In this document: in pieces, positions 1 to 13,136 of the stretch | Position numbering within the stretch: the stretch's first letter is position 1 | How the letters are laid out: each line of letters begins with the position of its first letter | Assembly (NCBI GenBank): GCA_022925895.1 | Contig: JAKSYS010000001.1 | Span: forward strand, 558,001-622,000 | DNA from: Fragilaria crotonensis | Taxonomy: Eukaryota > Bacillariophyta > Fragilariophyceae > Fragilariales > Fragilariaceae | Direction: 5' to 3' | Length of the DNA: 64,000 nt | Made by a program: the position numbers and the translations under genes | Notes under the pieces: generated by a model | The model's database searches: none | Seen by the model: the letters and a program-made list of their open reading frames with translations, nothing else | Told to the model about the DNA's origin: nothing

Positions 1-3000
1 CAACCCGGAGAAACTGACGATGGCAACAACTTCGTCGATAGTGACAACGCCTCCATCTCTGGGTCCGTCAAGGACGACAGCCAAACACCTCTTGTTGGTG
101 TCAAGATTTCGTTGAGTAATTCGACTGGCGTTGTTGCCACCACGCTGACGGATGCTGGGGGCTTGTACGAGTTCACGGGCTTGGAGCCTGGCCCATACAC
201 GGTGACTGAAACGAACCCTGATGGATACAAGACTGACATCAGCGATGGCGATACCAGCTTCGACGGTGACGCAACTGATGGTGTTCTTACGCCCCCTGAT
301 AATGCCATCTCTGTGACTCTTATGCCAAGCGAGGCGGACGCGAATAACGACTTCGTGGACAGCAACAAGGGCAGCATTTCGGGCCGCGTTGTCGATGACA
401 AGTTGAATCCGCTTGCGGCTGTGATCCTCAGTCTGAATCAGGGAACGACTACTGTTGCGACAACTGTGACCGCCGCTGATGGTTCATACAAGTTCACCGG
501 GGTTGCACCTGGTGATTACTCCGTGATCGAGATCAACCCTGATGGCTATCCAAGTAATGTTCGCGATGGTGACACGGATCCCGACGGCGATATTGGTGAC
601 GCAGACACAACTCCCGACAACTCAATTCTTGTGACAGTTGAGCCTAGTGAGGATGACGTTGGCAACGACTTTGTCGACAGCAACAACGGTTCGATTTCGG
701 GTAGTGTGAAGGACGACAACGGCAATCCAATCCCCGGAGTGACGGTGGCGTTGGTTGACAACAATGGCATCACTGTGGATACCGCAACGACGAATGCCGG
801 TGGCGGATATGTGTTCAACGAGGTTGAGCCAGGCCAGTACACTGTGGTTGAGACGCAACCAGCGGGTTACCCTAACAGTGTCAGTGATTACGATGAAGAT
901 CCTGACGGTGATGCTGAAGATGTTGATAAAACAGTGGACAACAAGATCAATGTCACGCTCAAGGCAGGCGAAGCCGACAAGGAGAACAATTTCGTTGACA
1001 GTGACAACGGCAGTATCTCTGGTAGCGTGTTCGATGACAATGGTAACAGCCTTCCAGGTGTCGTTATTACCTTGCTCGATGGTAATCTTGATGTTGTTCA
1101 GACCACGACAACTGATGGAATTGGAGCGTACAAGTTTTCAGAGGTCGAACCCGGCAGCTACACCGTCGTTGAGGTTAACCCTCCTGGATTCCCAAGTGAC
1201 TTGAGCGACTATGATAACACTCCGGATGGCGATGTTGGCGACAGCAATACTGATGTCGACAACACGATTCCTGTGACTTTGAAGCCCGGCGAAAACGACG
1301 ACGGCAACAACTTCGTTGACGGAAACAATGCTGCTATTTCTGGAACCGTGAAGGATGACGAGGGCAAGCCCTTGTCAATGTGAAGATTGAATTGCTCCAA
1401 GGTAGCACCGTCATCAGCAGCACGTTGACGAATGATATCGGTAACTACACTTTCAGCGACGTCGAGCCTGGTGACTATGTTGTGAAGGAGACCAATCCCG
1501 TGGACTATCCGAAGAACTTGAGTGATGGGGACGTCAGCGACGACGGAGATGCAGATGACTTGTCCACCACGCCTGATAACTTGATCAAGGTAACCCTGAA
1601 GCCTGGTGAGCTTGATTCTGACAATGACTTTGTTGACAGCAACAACGGATCTATTTCTGGGACCGTGAAGGATGATGAGGGTAAGCCACTTGCTGGTGTC
1701 GAGATCGAGTTGCAGAAGCCGGATGGAACTGTTGTTGCAACCACCACTACCGGAACCAATGGAGCTTACATTCCCTGACGTGGAGCCTGGTTCGTACGTG
1801 TTGGTGGAGAAGAATCCAGCCGGATATCCTGGTGATGTGAGCGACTACGACACGACGCCGGATGGTGATGCCGGAGAGGGCGTTGTGAATGCTGACAACA
1901 AGATTCCTGTCACCCTTGAGCCTGCTGAAGATGACAATGGCAACAACTTTGTGGACAGCAACAACGGCTTGATTTCTGGAACCGTGAAGGATGACCAGGG
2001 CAATGTGTTGCCAGGAGTGAAGGTGGAACTTTTGAACCCCGACAAGAGTGTGTTGAAGAGCACAGTGACTGACTCGAGTGGTTTCTATGTGTTTACCGAG
2101 GTGGAGCCAGGCACGTACGATATCAAGGAGACGAATCCTTCGGGTTTCCCACTGAATGTGAGCGACTATGACGCTAGTGACGACGGTGATGCCGCCGATT
2201 CCGACAGAACAGTGGACGATCTCATCGGGGTCACCCTGAAGCCAGGCGAGGAGGATACGGACAACAACTTTGTCGACAGCAACAACGGTGCCATCACCGG
2301 AACAGTGAAGGATGACAACGGCAATCCAATTGCCGGTGTTCTGATTGAGCTGCAACGCATCGACGGTGCCACGGCGACTGTTGTTGGCACGACGACGACG
2401 GACTCCAACGGAGCGTACGATTTCAGCGAAGTTGAGCCTGGCACGTATAAGGTTGTTGAGACGAATCTCGCGACGTACCCAGACAATGTTAGTGATTATG
2501 ATACTACACCTGATTCAGATCCTCTGGATCTTTCGAAGATCGTCGACGACGTTGTTGATGTGAAGTTGAATCCTGGTGAGACCGATACTGGCAACGACTT
2601 TGTTGACAGTGACAACGGCAAGATTACCGGAATCGTGACCGACGACAAATTGATTCCGCTCAGCAGCGTTTTGCTGACACTGAAGAACTCGACGGGTGCC
2701 GTTGTGTCGACAACGGTGACGAACGGCAACGGCATTTACGTCTTCGATAACGTAGAACCCGGCAACTACACAGTGGTGGAGACCAACCCTGATGAATATC
2801 CGGCCGATCTGTTTGACAAGGATTTCACCAATGACTCTGATCCGACGGATAGCGACACTACTGTTGACAATATCATCGGTGTGACCGTGCAGCCTGGAGA
2901 AACTGACGATGGCAACAACTTCATGGATAGCAACCTCGGTACAATCTCTGGATCTGTCAAAGATGACGACGACAGTCCGCTTGCTGGCGTGAAGATTACA

Positions 3001-6000
3001 TTGAATGATTCGACTGGCGTTGTTGCCACCACGCTGACTGATGCTCAAGGCTTGTACGAGTTTACGGGCTTGGTACCTGGGTCATACACGGTGACTGAAA
3101 CGAACCCTGATGGATACAAGACTGACATCAGCGATGGCGATACCAGTTTCGACAGTGATGCTACGGATGGTGTTCTTACTCCTGACAATACCATCTCTGT
3201 GACTCTTTTGCCGAGCGAGACGGACGCGAACAACGACTTTGTGGACAGCAACAAGGGTAGCATTTCTGGCAGCGTTTTCGATGACAAGTTGAACCCGCTT
3301 GCGGCTGTGATCCTCACATTGAATCAGGAACGACTACTGTTGCGACAACTGTGACCGCCGCTGATGGTTCATACAAGTTCACCGGGGTTGTACCTGGTGA
3401 TTACTCCGTGATCGAGATCAACCCTGTTGGCTATCCAAGTAATGTTCGCGATGGCGACACGGATCCCGACGGCGATATTGGTGACACAGACACAACTCCC
3501 GACAACTCAATTCTTGTGACAGTTGAGCCTAGTGAGGATGACGTTGGCAACGACTTTGTCGACAGCAACAACGGTTCGATTTCGGGTAGTGTGAAGGACG
3601 ACAACGGTGATGGTATTCCAGGCGTGACTGTGACCTTGTTAGACAGCAATGATGACGTTGTGGGTACGGCAACGACGATTAGTGATGGTGGTTACGTGTT
3701 CAACGACGTTGAGCCAGGCGACTATACGGTGGTTGAGACACAGCCAGAGGGCTTTCCTGACAGCCTTAGTGACAAGGACAATACCCCGGAAGACAGTGAC
3801 GTATTTGACACGAACCAAACAGTGGACAATAAGATTGGTGTTTCGTTGTCCCCCGGTGAATCCGACGACGGAAATGACTTTGTTGACAGCAACGACGGAT
3901 CTATTTCTGGATTTGTCAAGGACGACAATGGCAATCCTTTGAAGACTGTCACCATCTTCCTTTTCAAGAACAACACTGTGGTCGCGACCACCAAAACCGA
4001 CTCGGTTGGATTTTATATCTTCAACAATGTGGAACCGGGTGATTATGATTTGGTTGAAATCAACCCTCCTGGTTTCCCAAGTAGCTTGAGTGACTACGAT
4101 AACAGTCCCGATGGCGATGCTGGTGATAGTGATACTGTGGTGGACGACACCATTTCTGTGACGTTGTTGCCAAGTGAGGACGACACTGACAATAACTTCG
4201 TTGACAGCGACCGCGGTTCGATCTCAGGTTCTGTGAAGGATGAGAAGGGAACGCCGTTGGTCGGTGTTACTGTCGTTCTGAAGTTGCCCGATGGCACCGT
4301 CATTGATACAGTGACGACCAGTCCATCAGGAGGGTACACCTTCAACAATGTGGACCCTGGAGATTACGTCGTGGAGGAAACCAACCCAGATGGATATCCT
4401 AAGGATGTGAGCGATGGCGACGATCTCCCCGACGGTGACGTTGACGACAGTGACAAGAATCCCGACAACCAGATCAAGGTGACTCTTACAGAAGGCGAGA
4501 ATGACGATGGAAATAATTTTGTTGACAGTAACAAGGGATCTATTTCTGGGACCGTGAAGGATGACGAGGGTAAGCCACTTGCTGGTGTCGAGATCGAGTT
4601 GCAGAAACCGGATGGAACTGTTGTTGCGACCACCACTTCCGGTACCAATGGAGTGTATACATTCCCCGGTGTGGAGCCTGGTTCGTACGTTGTGGTGGAG
4701 AAGAATCCAGCCGGATATCCTGGTGATGTGAGCGACTACGACACGACGCCGGATGGTGATGCCGGAGAGGGCGTTGTGAACGCTGACAACAAGATTCCTG
4801 TCACCCTTGAGCCTGCTGAAGATGACACTGGCAACAACTTTGTGGACAGCAACAACGGCTTGATTTCTGGAACCGTGAAGGATGACCAGGGCAACGTGTT
4901 GCCAGGAGTGAAGGTGGAACTGCTGAACCCCGACAAGAGTGTGTTGAAGAGCACAGTGAGTGACTCGAATGGTTTCTATGTGTTTACCGAGGTGGAGCCA
5001 GGCGCGTACGATATCAAGGAGACGAATCCTTCGGGTTTCCCACTGAATGTGAGCGACTACGACGCCAGTAACGACGGTGATGCCACCGATTCCGACAGAA
5101 CAGTGGACAATCTGATCGGGGTGACATTGAAGCCCGGCGAGAAGGATACGGACAACAACTTTGTCGACAGCAACAACGGTGCCATCACCGGAAGAGTGAA
5201 GGATGACAACGGCAATCCGATTGCCGGCGTTCCGATTGAGCTACAGCTAATCGATGGTGCCACAACGACTGTTGTTGGCACCACAACGACAGACTCGAGC
5301 GGGTCGTACAGTTTTGTTGGTGTCGAGCCTGGCACCTATAAGGTTGTGGAGAGCAACCTTCCCGCCTACCCAGATGATGTTAGTGATTATGATGCCATCC
5401 CTGATGGAGACGCCACGGATCTGAACGCGACGGTCGACAACAGCGTTGGCGTGACGGTTGAAGCCGGAGAAACTGATGCAGGAAACGACTTTGTTGATAG
5501 TGACAATGGTGTTATTAGTGGAAGTGTGACCGACGACAATGGGGCGCCTATTCCCGGGACACCGATCACGTTGAAGGACTCGGACGGTAACGTTGTTTTG
5601 ACGACTGTGACAGACAGCAACGGCAAGTATGTATTTGAGGACCTCGAACCTGGTGACTATTCGATAATCGAGTCGAATTTGCCTGAATTCCCTGGTGATT
5701 TGAGCGACTATGACACTATTCCTGACGGCGATACGCCAGATTCGAACAAAACCACGGACAACGTGATCGGAGTGACGATCAAACCTGGCGAGAAGGATTT
5801 GGGCAACAACTTCGTTGACACGAACAACGGCTCCGTTTCCGGTACAGTAACTGACGACGATGGCAAACCTTTGACTGGCGTTCCTGTGCAGCTTTTGAAT
5901 CCTGATGGAAGTGTGATTGCATCAAGCACAACTGACAGCAACGGTGTTTACATTTTCACCGATGTGGAACCTGGCACATATTCAGTGAAGGAGTCCAATC

Positions 6001-8520
6001 CAGTTACCCATCCGTTGGATGTGAGTGATTACGACACTTCTCCCGACGGTGACTCCACTGACACTGACACGAAGGTGGACAATATCATCGGAGTGACTGT
6101 TACACCGAGTGAACAAGATGACGGCAATGACTTCGTTGATAGCAACAAGGGATCAATCACTGGTAGTGTGACTGATGAGCAGGGCGAGCCTTTGAAGGAC
6201 GTGACACTCACTTTGACCAAGCCTGATGGAAGTACTGTGACCACTGTGACGGATAGCAACGGTGAATACACCTTTGTTGGTCTCCCGCCCGGCACATACA
6301 CATTAACCGAGACCAACCCTCCCGGTTCTCTGATGTGAGCGACTATGATGAGACCCAGATGGTGATGTTGGCGATGCCAACACTGTGCCTGACAACAAGA
6401 TTGTTGTGACCATCACTCCTGGCGAGAAGGACGGCGGCAACAACTTTGTTGATACACTCGATTCGTCTGCGCCCAGCGCGAGCCCTGTGACTCCTGTGCC
6501 AACTGCCCCTCTAACAGGATCAGTGTCTGGTTCCGTGACGGACGACGACGGCAAGCCGATCAAGGATGTTCCTTTGGTGTTGCAGACCCCGACTGGCGAA
6601 GTGATCGCAACGACGACCACGAATGATTTGGGTGAATACGTGTTCACCAACATTCCTCCTGGCGACTACAACATTGTGGAGTCCGAGCTTCCGTTGTACC
6701 CCGTGGACGTCAGCGATTACGACAGCACACCAGACGGTGACTCCACTGATGCTGACACCAAGGTAGACAACATCATCGGTGTGACTCTCAAGCCTCAAGA
6801 AGTTGATGGCGGCAACAATTTCGTTGACAGCGACAAGGGATCGATCACCGGAAGTGTCACTGATGAGGTCGGTGAGCCTCTGAAGAATGTGACTCACCTT
6901 GACCAAGCCTGATGGAAGCACTGTGACCACCGTGACGGACAGCAACGGTGAATACACCTTTGTTGGTCTTCCACCTGGAAACTACACGTTGACCGAGACC
7001 AACCCTCCCGGATACTCTGATGTGAGCGACTATGATGAGACTCCAGATGGTGATGCGGGTGATAGCAACACAGTGCCCGACAACAAGATTGTGATTTCTG
7101 TTTCTCCGGGCGAAAAGGACACTGGCAACAACTTCATTGACACTCTCGAATCGTCGGCACCCAGCGCCAGCCCAGTGACCCCTGTCCCAACTGCTCCTCT
7201 TACTGGCTCCGTGACGGGTTCGGTGACGGACGACGACGGCAAGCCAATCAAGGATGTTCCTTTGGTGTTGCAGACCCCGACTGGCGAAGTGATCGCAACA
7301 ACGACCACGAATGATTTGGGTGAATACGTGTTTACCAACATTGCTCCTGGCAACTACACCGTTGTGGAGCCCGTTCTTCCGTTGTTCCCTGTGGATGTCA
7401 GCGATTACGACACCGCTCCGGACGGCGACGTGCCTGATGCCGACACCAAGGTGGACAATATCATTGGTGTGACTGTCAAGCCTCAAGAAGTTGATCGTGG
7501 CAACAATTTCGTTGACAGCGACAAGGGATCTATCACCGGAAGCGTCACTGATGAGGTCGGTGAGCCTCTAAAGAACGTGACCCTCACCTTGACCAAGCCT
7601 GATGGAAGCACGGTGACCACCGTGACGGACAGCAACGGTGAATACACGTTCGTTGGTCTTCCACCTGGAAACTATACGTTGACCGAGACCAACCCTCCCG
7701 GATACTCTGATGTGAGCGACTATGATGAGAACCCCGATGGTGATGCGGATGATGGCAACACCGTCCCTGACAACAAGATTGTGATTACCATCACTCCTGG
7801 TGAGAAGGACAAGGGCAACAACTTCATTGACACACTCGATTCGTCTGCGCCTAGCGCCAGCCCAGTGACCCCTGTCCCAACTGCTCCTCTTACTGGCTCT
7901 GTGACGGGTTCGGTGACGGACGACGACGGCAAGCCAATCAAGGATGTTCCTTTGGTGTTGCAGACCCCGACTGGCGAAGTGATCGCAACAACGACCACGA
8001 ATGATTTGGGTGAATACGTGTTTACCAACATTCCTCCTGGCGAACTACAACATTGTGGAGCCCGTTCTTCCGTTGTTCCCTGTGGATGTCAGCGATTACG
8101 ACACCACTCCAGATGGCGACGTGCCTGATGCCGACACCAAGGTGGACAATATCATTGGTGTGACTGTCAAGCCTCAAGAAGTTGATAGTGGCAACAATTT
8201 CGTTGACAGCGACAAGGGATCTATCACCGGAAGCGTCACTGATGAGGTCGGTGAGCCTCTAAAGAACGTGACCCTCACCTTGACCAAGCCTGATGGAAGC
8301 ACTGTGACCACCGTGACGGACAGCAATGGTGAATACACGTTCGTTGGTCTTCCACCTGGAAACTATACGTTGACCGAGACCAACCCTCCCGGATACTCTG
8401 ATGTGAGCGACTATGACGAGGACCCAGATGGTGATGACGGGGATGCCAACACAGAACCTGACAACGATTGTTGTGACCATTGCTCCTGGCGAGAAGGACA
8501 ATGGCAACAACTTTGTTGAT
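1..8520 (+). repeat. Tandem array of ~27 SdrD-B modules with higher-order periods
   Basis: The basic unit is about 310-320 bp. On top of this there is a higher-order period of about 2.88-2.89 kb (nine modules): the segment starting at 1 matches that at 2890, 441 matches 3327, and 1677 matches 4558, at near identity. The 3' end has another period of about 0.69 kb (two modules), visible as GACAAGGGATC at about 6835, 7523 and 8213. This shows recent block duplication rather than old single-module divergence. Confidence 0.85.
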
Positions 8521-9795
8521 CGGCTGCCAATTCCGGATTCTACACGTGCGCCGACGTCTGCGCCAATTCCGCGTGGCTCTCCCATTTCTCCTCCTGATTT
8601 CTGTGCCATAGTTCCTGATCCAACGTGTAAATTGTGCGCCCCTTCGCGTTCGTTGGGTACGTGGAAGTTTCGCTTCTGTTCAGAGTTATTTCTTGCTTCT
8701 AACTCTTTTCTTTGCTTAGATTATTGCAATGTTAGTGAGTCATTCCCAACGTTGATTCAGAACCGCACTGTCGCTGTTCGTAGCAACCCTACGGCTGTGG
8801 CGACTGAAGGGTACTGGTTCCATTACCTCGAAGATAAGGTTGCGGCCTATCTTCTCACTGTCGAGCAAGAGGTATCGGCTCCAGAAATATTCTGCTGCGT
8901 CACGAGTGCCTCAGAGTTGAGCTCTTGCTTTTTGTATGATGTGCCTCCTTCTGTTGATGGTGTGGTTATCAAAGCCACGAACTTCCATTCTAGTCAAGGT
9001 GTCTACGTCCTTGTGCCCAATCCGGCTGGCAATGGCACTATCAATTTGCTCGATAACTCTATCATCACATATGCCGAGGTCGTTGCGGAGCTCTCGTTAA
9101 TGCAGGCTACGAAGATCATTGTTGAGGAGTTCGTCGGTACTAGCCTTCCGACGGAATACAAGTTCCACGTCGTCAACGGCGATGTCGTTGCGATTGATAT
9201 CATCACAGGCCGTGGTGCTGATTGTCCTTGCTACGCTGTCGTTGACAAGAACTGGAATCGCCTTGATCAATTTGGTTGCTTTGAACCCGGTGGCATTGGA
9301 AATGTTGAAGCCAACGGATGTACTTCAATTGATTTCATAACCGGAAGGCGTCGTGCCGGCCCTGTGAAGAAGAATTTGTACATCTGTGACGATGACAGCA
9401 TTCCTTCGGATTTGGACGAATGCCTTAAGCAAGAAATGCTGACGATTGCCTTGGAAGCTGGGGCAAGAATCGGTGTATACATTCGCGTTGACATGTTTGT
9501 TGTTGGTGGCAAGGTCTACGTCCAGGAGTACACCACTAACCACATGAATGGGTTGCGTCACTGTGCTGCCAAGTTCGACCCGCTGACTGGTTGCATTGAT
9601 AGTTGCTTCATTGGTCGTGCCTGGAATGCAGCTGGTGCCCCATATGGTGGAGTTCCCACAACTGTGCCTTCCGCGTTGACTGGCTTTTATGCACTCACAC
9701 CGCAGCAGCAGTGCGACTTGTTGATTGGTGTACAGCCTCCTGTTCATGACTCCACTTGCACTGTAGGTACCGCGCCACCTAAGCCTTTCCCCTAA
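1..9795 (+). CDS. SdrD-B/Cna-B repeat protein with ATP-grasp-like C-terminus (5' end outside window)
   Basis: Likely a very large secreted or surface protein. Seen: about 27 modules of roughly 105 residues, each running from an ISGSVxDDxGxPL strand through VEPGxYxVxExNP to an acidic SDYDxxPDGD stretch and NNFVDS. This is the pattern of SdrD-B/Cna-B beta-sandwich domains (known from bacterial adhesins), whose Asp-rich loops usually bind calcium. From 6.4 kb some modules are joined by a Ser/Pro linker ([17 protein letters not shown]). After the last module (about 8520) comes a different domain of about 400 residues with [38 protein letters not shown] and GKVYVQEYT, which resembles an ATP-grasp fold. 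A probable in-frame 63-bp intron lies at 8657-8719 (GTACGT...TTAG). The gene is open from base 1, so the start is missing. The frame is broken by 1-2 base indels near 1376, 1767, 3327, 6326, 6353, 6892, 8043 and 8465; comparison with sister modules shows each is a simple gain or loss. Function is unknown. Confidence 0.8.
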
Positions 9796-10490
9796 TCAGA
9801 ACGATAACGTTTGAATGCGATTCACAATGCGATATGAACATGAGTGAATTTTAGGTTACATAATAAGTATATAATTCTGGAGTATATTGTGTATTCACAT
9901 CTCCTGCTCCCGCATTTGTGTTGTTCTGGAGAGCCCTCTTCGATATGCGAGTATACTTCCGTTTATTTGGAACGTGAGGCGGTGCGTCCTCATGCCATTG
10001 CTGGTGGCGGCGCTGCAGCCTGCAGTCCGTTAAAAGTTAAAACTCTATGAATGGGATACAATGTGAGTCGTGAACTATGAAGGGGGGGAAATAGGCTTCG
10101 CATTGCTGATGTACGCAAGTACACTGCATTCAGGCAGTACACTCCGAGTACTCCTGTACACCTGTACTAGTACCCCTGTACCAGTAAAAGTCAGGACTCA
10201 GGACCTGTGGCGATTGACTCATGCTACCGCCCTAATTGGTACAGTACTCCAGTAGAGTGCTGTAGAACTCAGTACTGGTTGAACAGAAGTGTAGACAGTT
10301 TCAAAAGTCTACGGTACAAGTACTAGCAAGAGTGGTATTGCCATTGCTCCAAGTACTCGTTACTCTGTAGTGAAGTACTACTAGTACTTGCTACTACTAC
10401 TTGCTATGGCCTGAATCAGCAACCTTGTTGTTGCGTCTCATCGACACTACAACCCATTTGTCAAGAAAGGTTCTATACCACCATACCACC
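9796..10490. other. GTAC-rich intergenic spacer
   Basis: No supported gene. From 10081 to 10400 I count about 16 GTAC tetramers in 320 bases, in runs such as AGTACTCC, TGTACTAGTACC and CCAAGTACTCG. About one would be expected by chance. The same composition recurs in other spacers of this window. Confidence 0.7.
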
Positions 10491-11120
10491 ATGCTTTCCA
10501 ATGCCGCAATAGCACCATCCGTACGAATCATGAACCGTTTGTCACCGTCGGTATCTGCATCAAATCTGTTCCGATGGTACACGTCACAATCTGTACTTTG
10601 CAACCCATCATCGTCGTGTCCGTATACCATCTTGGGCATCGACCTGCCGTCATCCGAATCTCGCCCCAAGTATTCTCTAGTCAAGGCTACCTTCATTGAA
10701 CGCGCGCTGGAACATCATCCCGATCGTCCCGGAGGAACTGTTGATCAGTTTCGAAAGATACGGCATGCCTTTGAATCCATACGTGAATTGTCCGATGGCA
10801 CGTCGCAAGTGATTGGCGACGGCTATTTCGACACGTCGTATAATGATTATGATGATTCCTCATTTAACGATTGGTTCTATCAAGAAACTGGAACAAGTTT
10901 GTCGTTTTACATGGATTCTGCGACTCGCAAGGAGGTGGCAGACGTGGTTACGTCCAACATGTCTCCAGGTGGATTGGACCGAGGAGGAATGTGGGAAATG
11001 GCTCGCATGATTGCACGAGAGGAGGAAGCCAAATCACTTGGTAATAACAGCCAAGTTGTTGAGATGCTGGGCGCAGGGGAGATCAAATCAAGTACCAGTC
11101 GGCGACAACGTAGGAGGTGA
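10491..11120 (+). CDS. J-domain (DnaJ-like) protein, probably mitochondrial
   Basis: A 209-residue protein from the ATG at 10491 (the reading frame is open further upstream but only with non-ATG starts). Residues about 45-90 form a J-domain: YTILGI at the start of helix I, then FIERALEHHPDRPGG with the HPD tripeptide that stimulates Hsp70 ATPase, then FRKIRHAFESI. J-domains recruit Hsp70 partners. No G/F region or zinc finger follows; instead there is a divergent C-terminal half with WFYQETGTSLSF and a basic tail. The N-terminal 40 residues are Ser/Arg-rich with few acids, which would fit a mitochondrial leader (inference). It converges with deoxyhypusine synthase, leaving about 210 bp between the stops. 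No intron is needed. Confidence 0.75.
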   Translation: MLSNAAIAPSVRIMNRLSPSVSASNLFRWYTSQSVLCNPSSSCPYTILGIDLPSSESRPKYSLVKATFIERALEHHPDRPGGTVDQFRKIRHAFESIRELSDGTSQVIGDGYFDTSYNDYDDSSFNDWFYQETGTSLSFYMDSATRKEVADVVTSNMSPGGLDRGGMWEMARMIAREEEAKSLGNNSQVVEMLGAGEIKSSTSRRQRRR

Positions 11121-11333
11121 AGCGTTTTGCTTGGGAAACGACATTATCCACCGGCAGCTCTACCTGTACTACCATTGGCTGCCCCGTCGGTGGCAACAAC
11201 CTAAAAGTGATAGTGGCCTCTGTGTTCTGAATCTCGACTTCATCTGCACCGACTGAAGTCCAAACGTTAACAATAATGTTCACATCGAGGAAGACCGATC
11301 CTTGATGACAACTTGGTAACCGTTTCGTAGCGT

Positions 11334-12807
11334 TCAACTGTCGCCGTTGAGGTCCAGGTCGTCTACCCAGCAGACAGTATCCTTGACAGACTCTTTCCAT
11401 TCTTCCACATTCTTTGCAAATGTTTGACTGACAATGAGGGGAAAGACTACGGTAGCATCGGCACAAACCTTGACGGGTTTGGCATTGATCCTGATTTTAC
11501 CCCAGGAAATCGCTTCATCGGGGCTGGCCCCCGAATCGGAGCCATCAAATTCTTGGCCAGTGTTAATAAAGACTGAAAAATCAGCACCGTTGCGCATAAG
11601 ATTCGCATTGCAGATATGATGCTTGACTATCCCGCCTCCCAACACAATCATGCCGGTGGCATGCGATTGGGACGGCCAAATCATTGATCTTTCGGATATC
11701 CTCGGCGATATCCAGAACGAATCCAGCTCTCTTGTAGGAGTGGAAGTACAACATATCGCCAATACTACCGTCGGTCAAGGCGGGACAGAAAACTGGAATA
11801 CTATTTCTTGCCGCCCATGTCAATACCGAGTCGTCGTGGTCCATTTCCAATCCCAAACGTTGAATAACCTTGCTGGGAGTCCACACAAACTTTTGGGGTG
11901 GAGGTTCTGTTTCGTCATGAGTTCCTTGCGCCCACGCAACCATCTGTTGACTCCAATGGATCCATGCCTCATCTTGTTCGTCATGCATCTTTGAGATCAA
12001 GGGCGTGATCCAATCTTCAAAGTCACAATAATTCTTATTGGGAACCAACAAATTTCCAATACGATTGATTCCTTGTTTCCGCAATTCCCTCCCACTCAAT
12101 CGAAAGTCACCCAAATATGTGGAGTGAAAGCATTTGATCAAATCTTCTTCAATGCCACCAGCCGTCGTGACAATAACATCCACCATGCCATGTTGGACCA
12201 GAAATTTGATCACTTCTCGTTGTCCCGATGAAATTTGATTGGATGTGTATCCCAAAAAGATGCGTGCTCGAATTCTTTTCGCAATGTTGGGATTGGATAG
12301 TACGTCATCATCATCCGTAGTAGCAACTATTGGTTCATCACTCAATCGCCACTCGCGCATCCGACGAATCTGTTGCACAGCTAGTCCCAAATTGGTGGCT
12401 TGGAAACCAGTCGTTAGCATGGAATTGATGATATCATCAATGCAATTCTGATTCGAAAAATCATGACCCCGACAGGGTATCATGTTGGGAGGCAATTCGG
12501 AAGATTCTCCCAAGACAGCAGATGCTGAGATGGATGGAATATGAGGCATGGCACTAACACTTGTTGTTGTTCCGGTTCCTTCAGCTGCTTTTGTTGATGC
12601 TGTGGAATCCAAAAGAGGTTTGGCATGAAGAATTCTGGTACCAACAGTCGACATTTGACCACTCTCATTGTCGTTGAACTGCAGAGACAGTCCCTTGCTG
12701 CATATATCGGCACCTCGTCCTGACATGGTCGTTGGTGAAATTTTGTGAAACTGCACACTGTAGTAGGGGTGCGTTTTTTGAGTGGCCACAGGGCACGGGG
12801 CCGTCAT
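11334..12807 (-). CDS. DHS: Deoxyhypusine synthase (one frameshift in the given sequence)
   Basis: Transfers the aminobutyl group of spermidine to a lysine of eIF5A, the first step of hypusine formation, in the cytosol, using NAD. Family blocks are all present: [63 protein letters not shown]-type [34 protein letters not shown] and SWGKI. The WGKI lysine is the catalytic residue (Lys329 in the human enzyme). The frame changes at about 11665-11672, within a CCC run on the coding strand; removing one C gives a continuous [13 protein letters not shown], so this is either an assembly indel or a real lesion. With that correction the protein is about 490 residues from the ATG at 12807, versus about 370 typical, because of an N-terminal extension. 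A start at 12726 (MSGRGAD) is also possible. Confidence 0.9.
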
Positions 12808-13136
12808 TCCTTGCACCGATACTGTGTACTGTAGTACTGTGTTTTTTATGCATCTACCGGTAGCAAATCACACCCCAACTCATGTTCAAGCACAAGTGCA
12901 TGAACGAGTACCGGTACTGCAACTGGAATGAAAATTGCTAAATTAATCGAATCACCTACCGTAGACCCTAAAAACCTGAACTCTCCTTGGCTCTCGATCA
13001 TGAGTGCCAACGAAGACCACAAGTTCTTGAACAAAGAACAGAGTATCAGTTAATAGCACCATGCACTTAGAGTCGTCAAACTAACTAGCTGTAGTTTCAC
13101 ACTTCGAACGCACGACAAGGGACAGTTGCCCCTACC
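12808..13136. other. Intergenic spacer upstream of deoxyhypusine synthase
   Basis: Promoter-side spacer of deoxyhypusine synthase and 3' flank of the next gene. It holds several GTAC motifs near 12830-12930. No ORF with coding character. Confidence 0.5.

Noticed and set aside
1505-6316. Many 70-120 codon minus-strand ORFs across the repeat gene
   Set aside because: They repeat at the module period and mirror the Asp/Ser codons of the plus strand. They are shadows.
1-8520. Bacterial contamination as the source of the SdrD-B repeat gene
   Set aside because: The gene has a plausible GT-AG intron at 8657-8719 and lies in continuous sequence with clear eukaryotic intron-bearing genes. Similar repeat proteins occur in diatoms to my knowledge.
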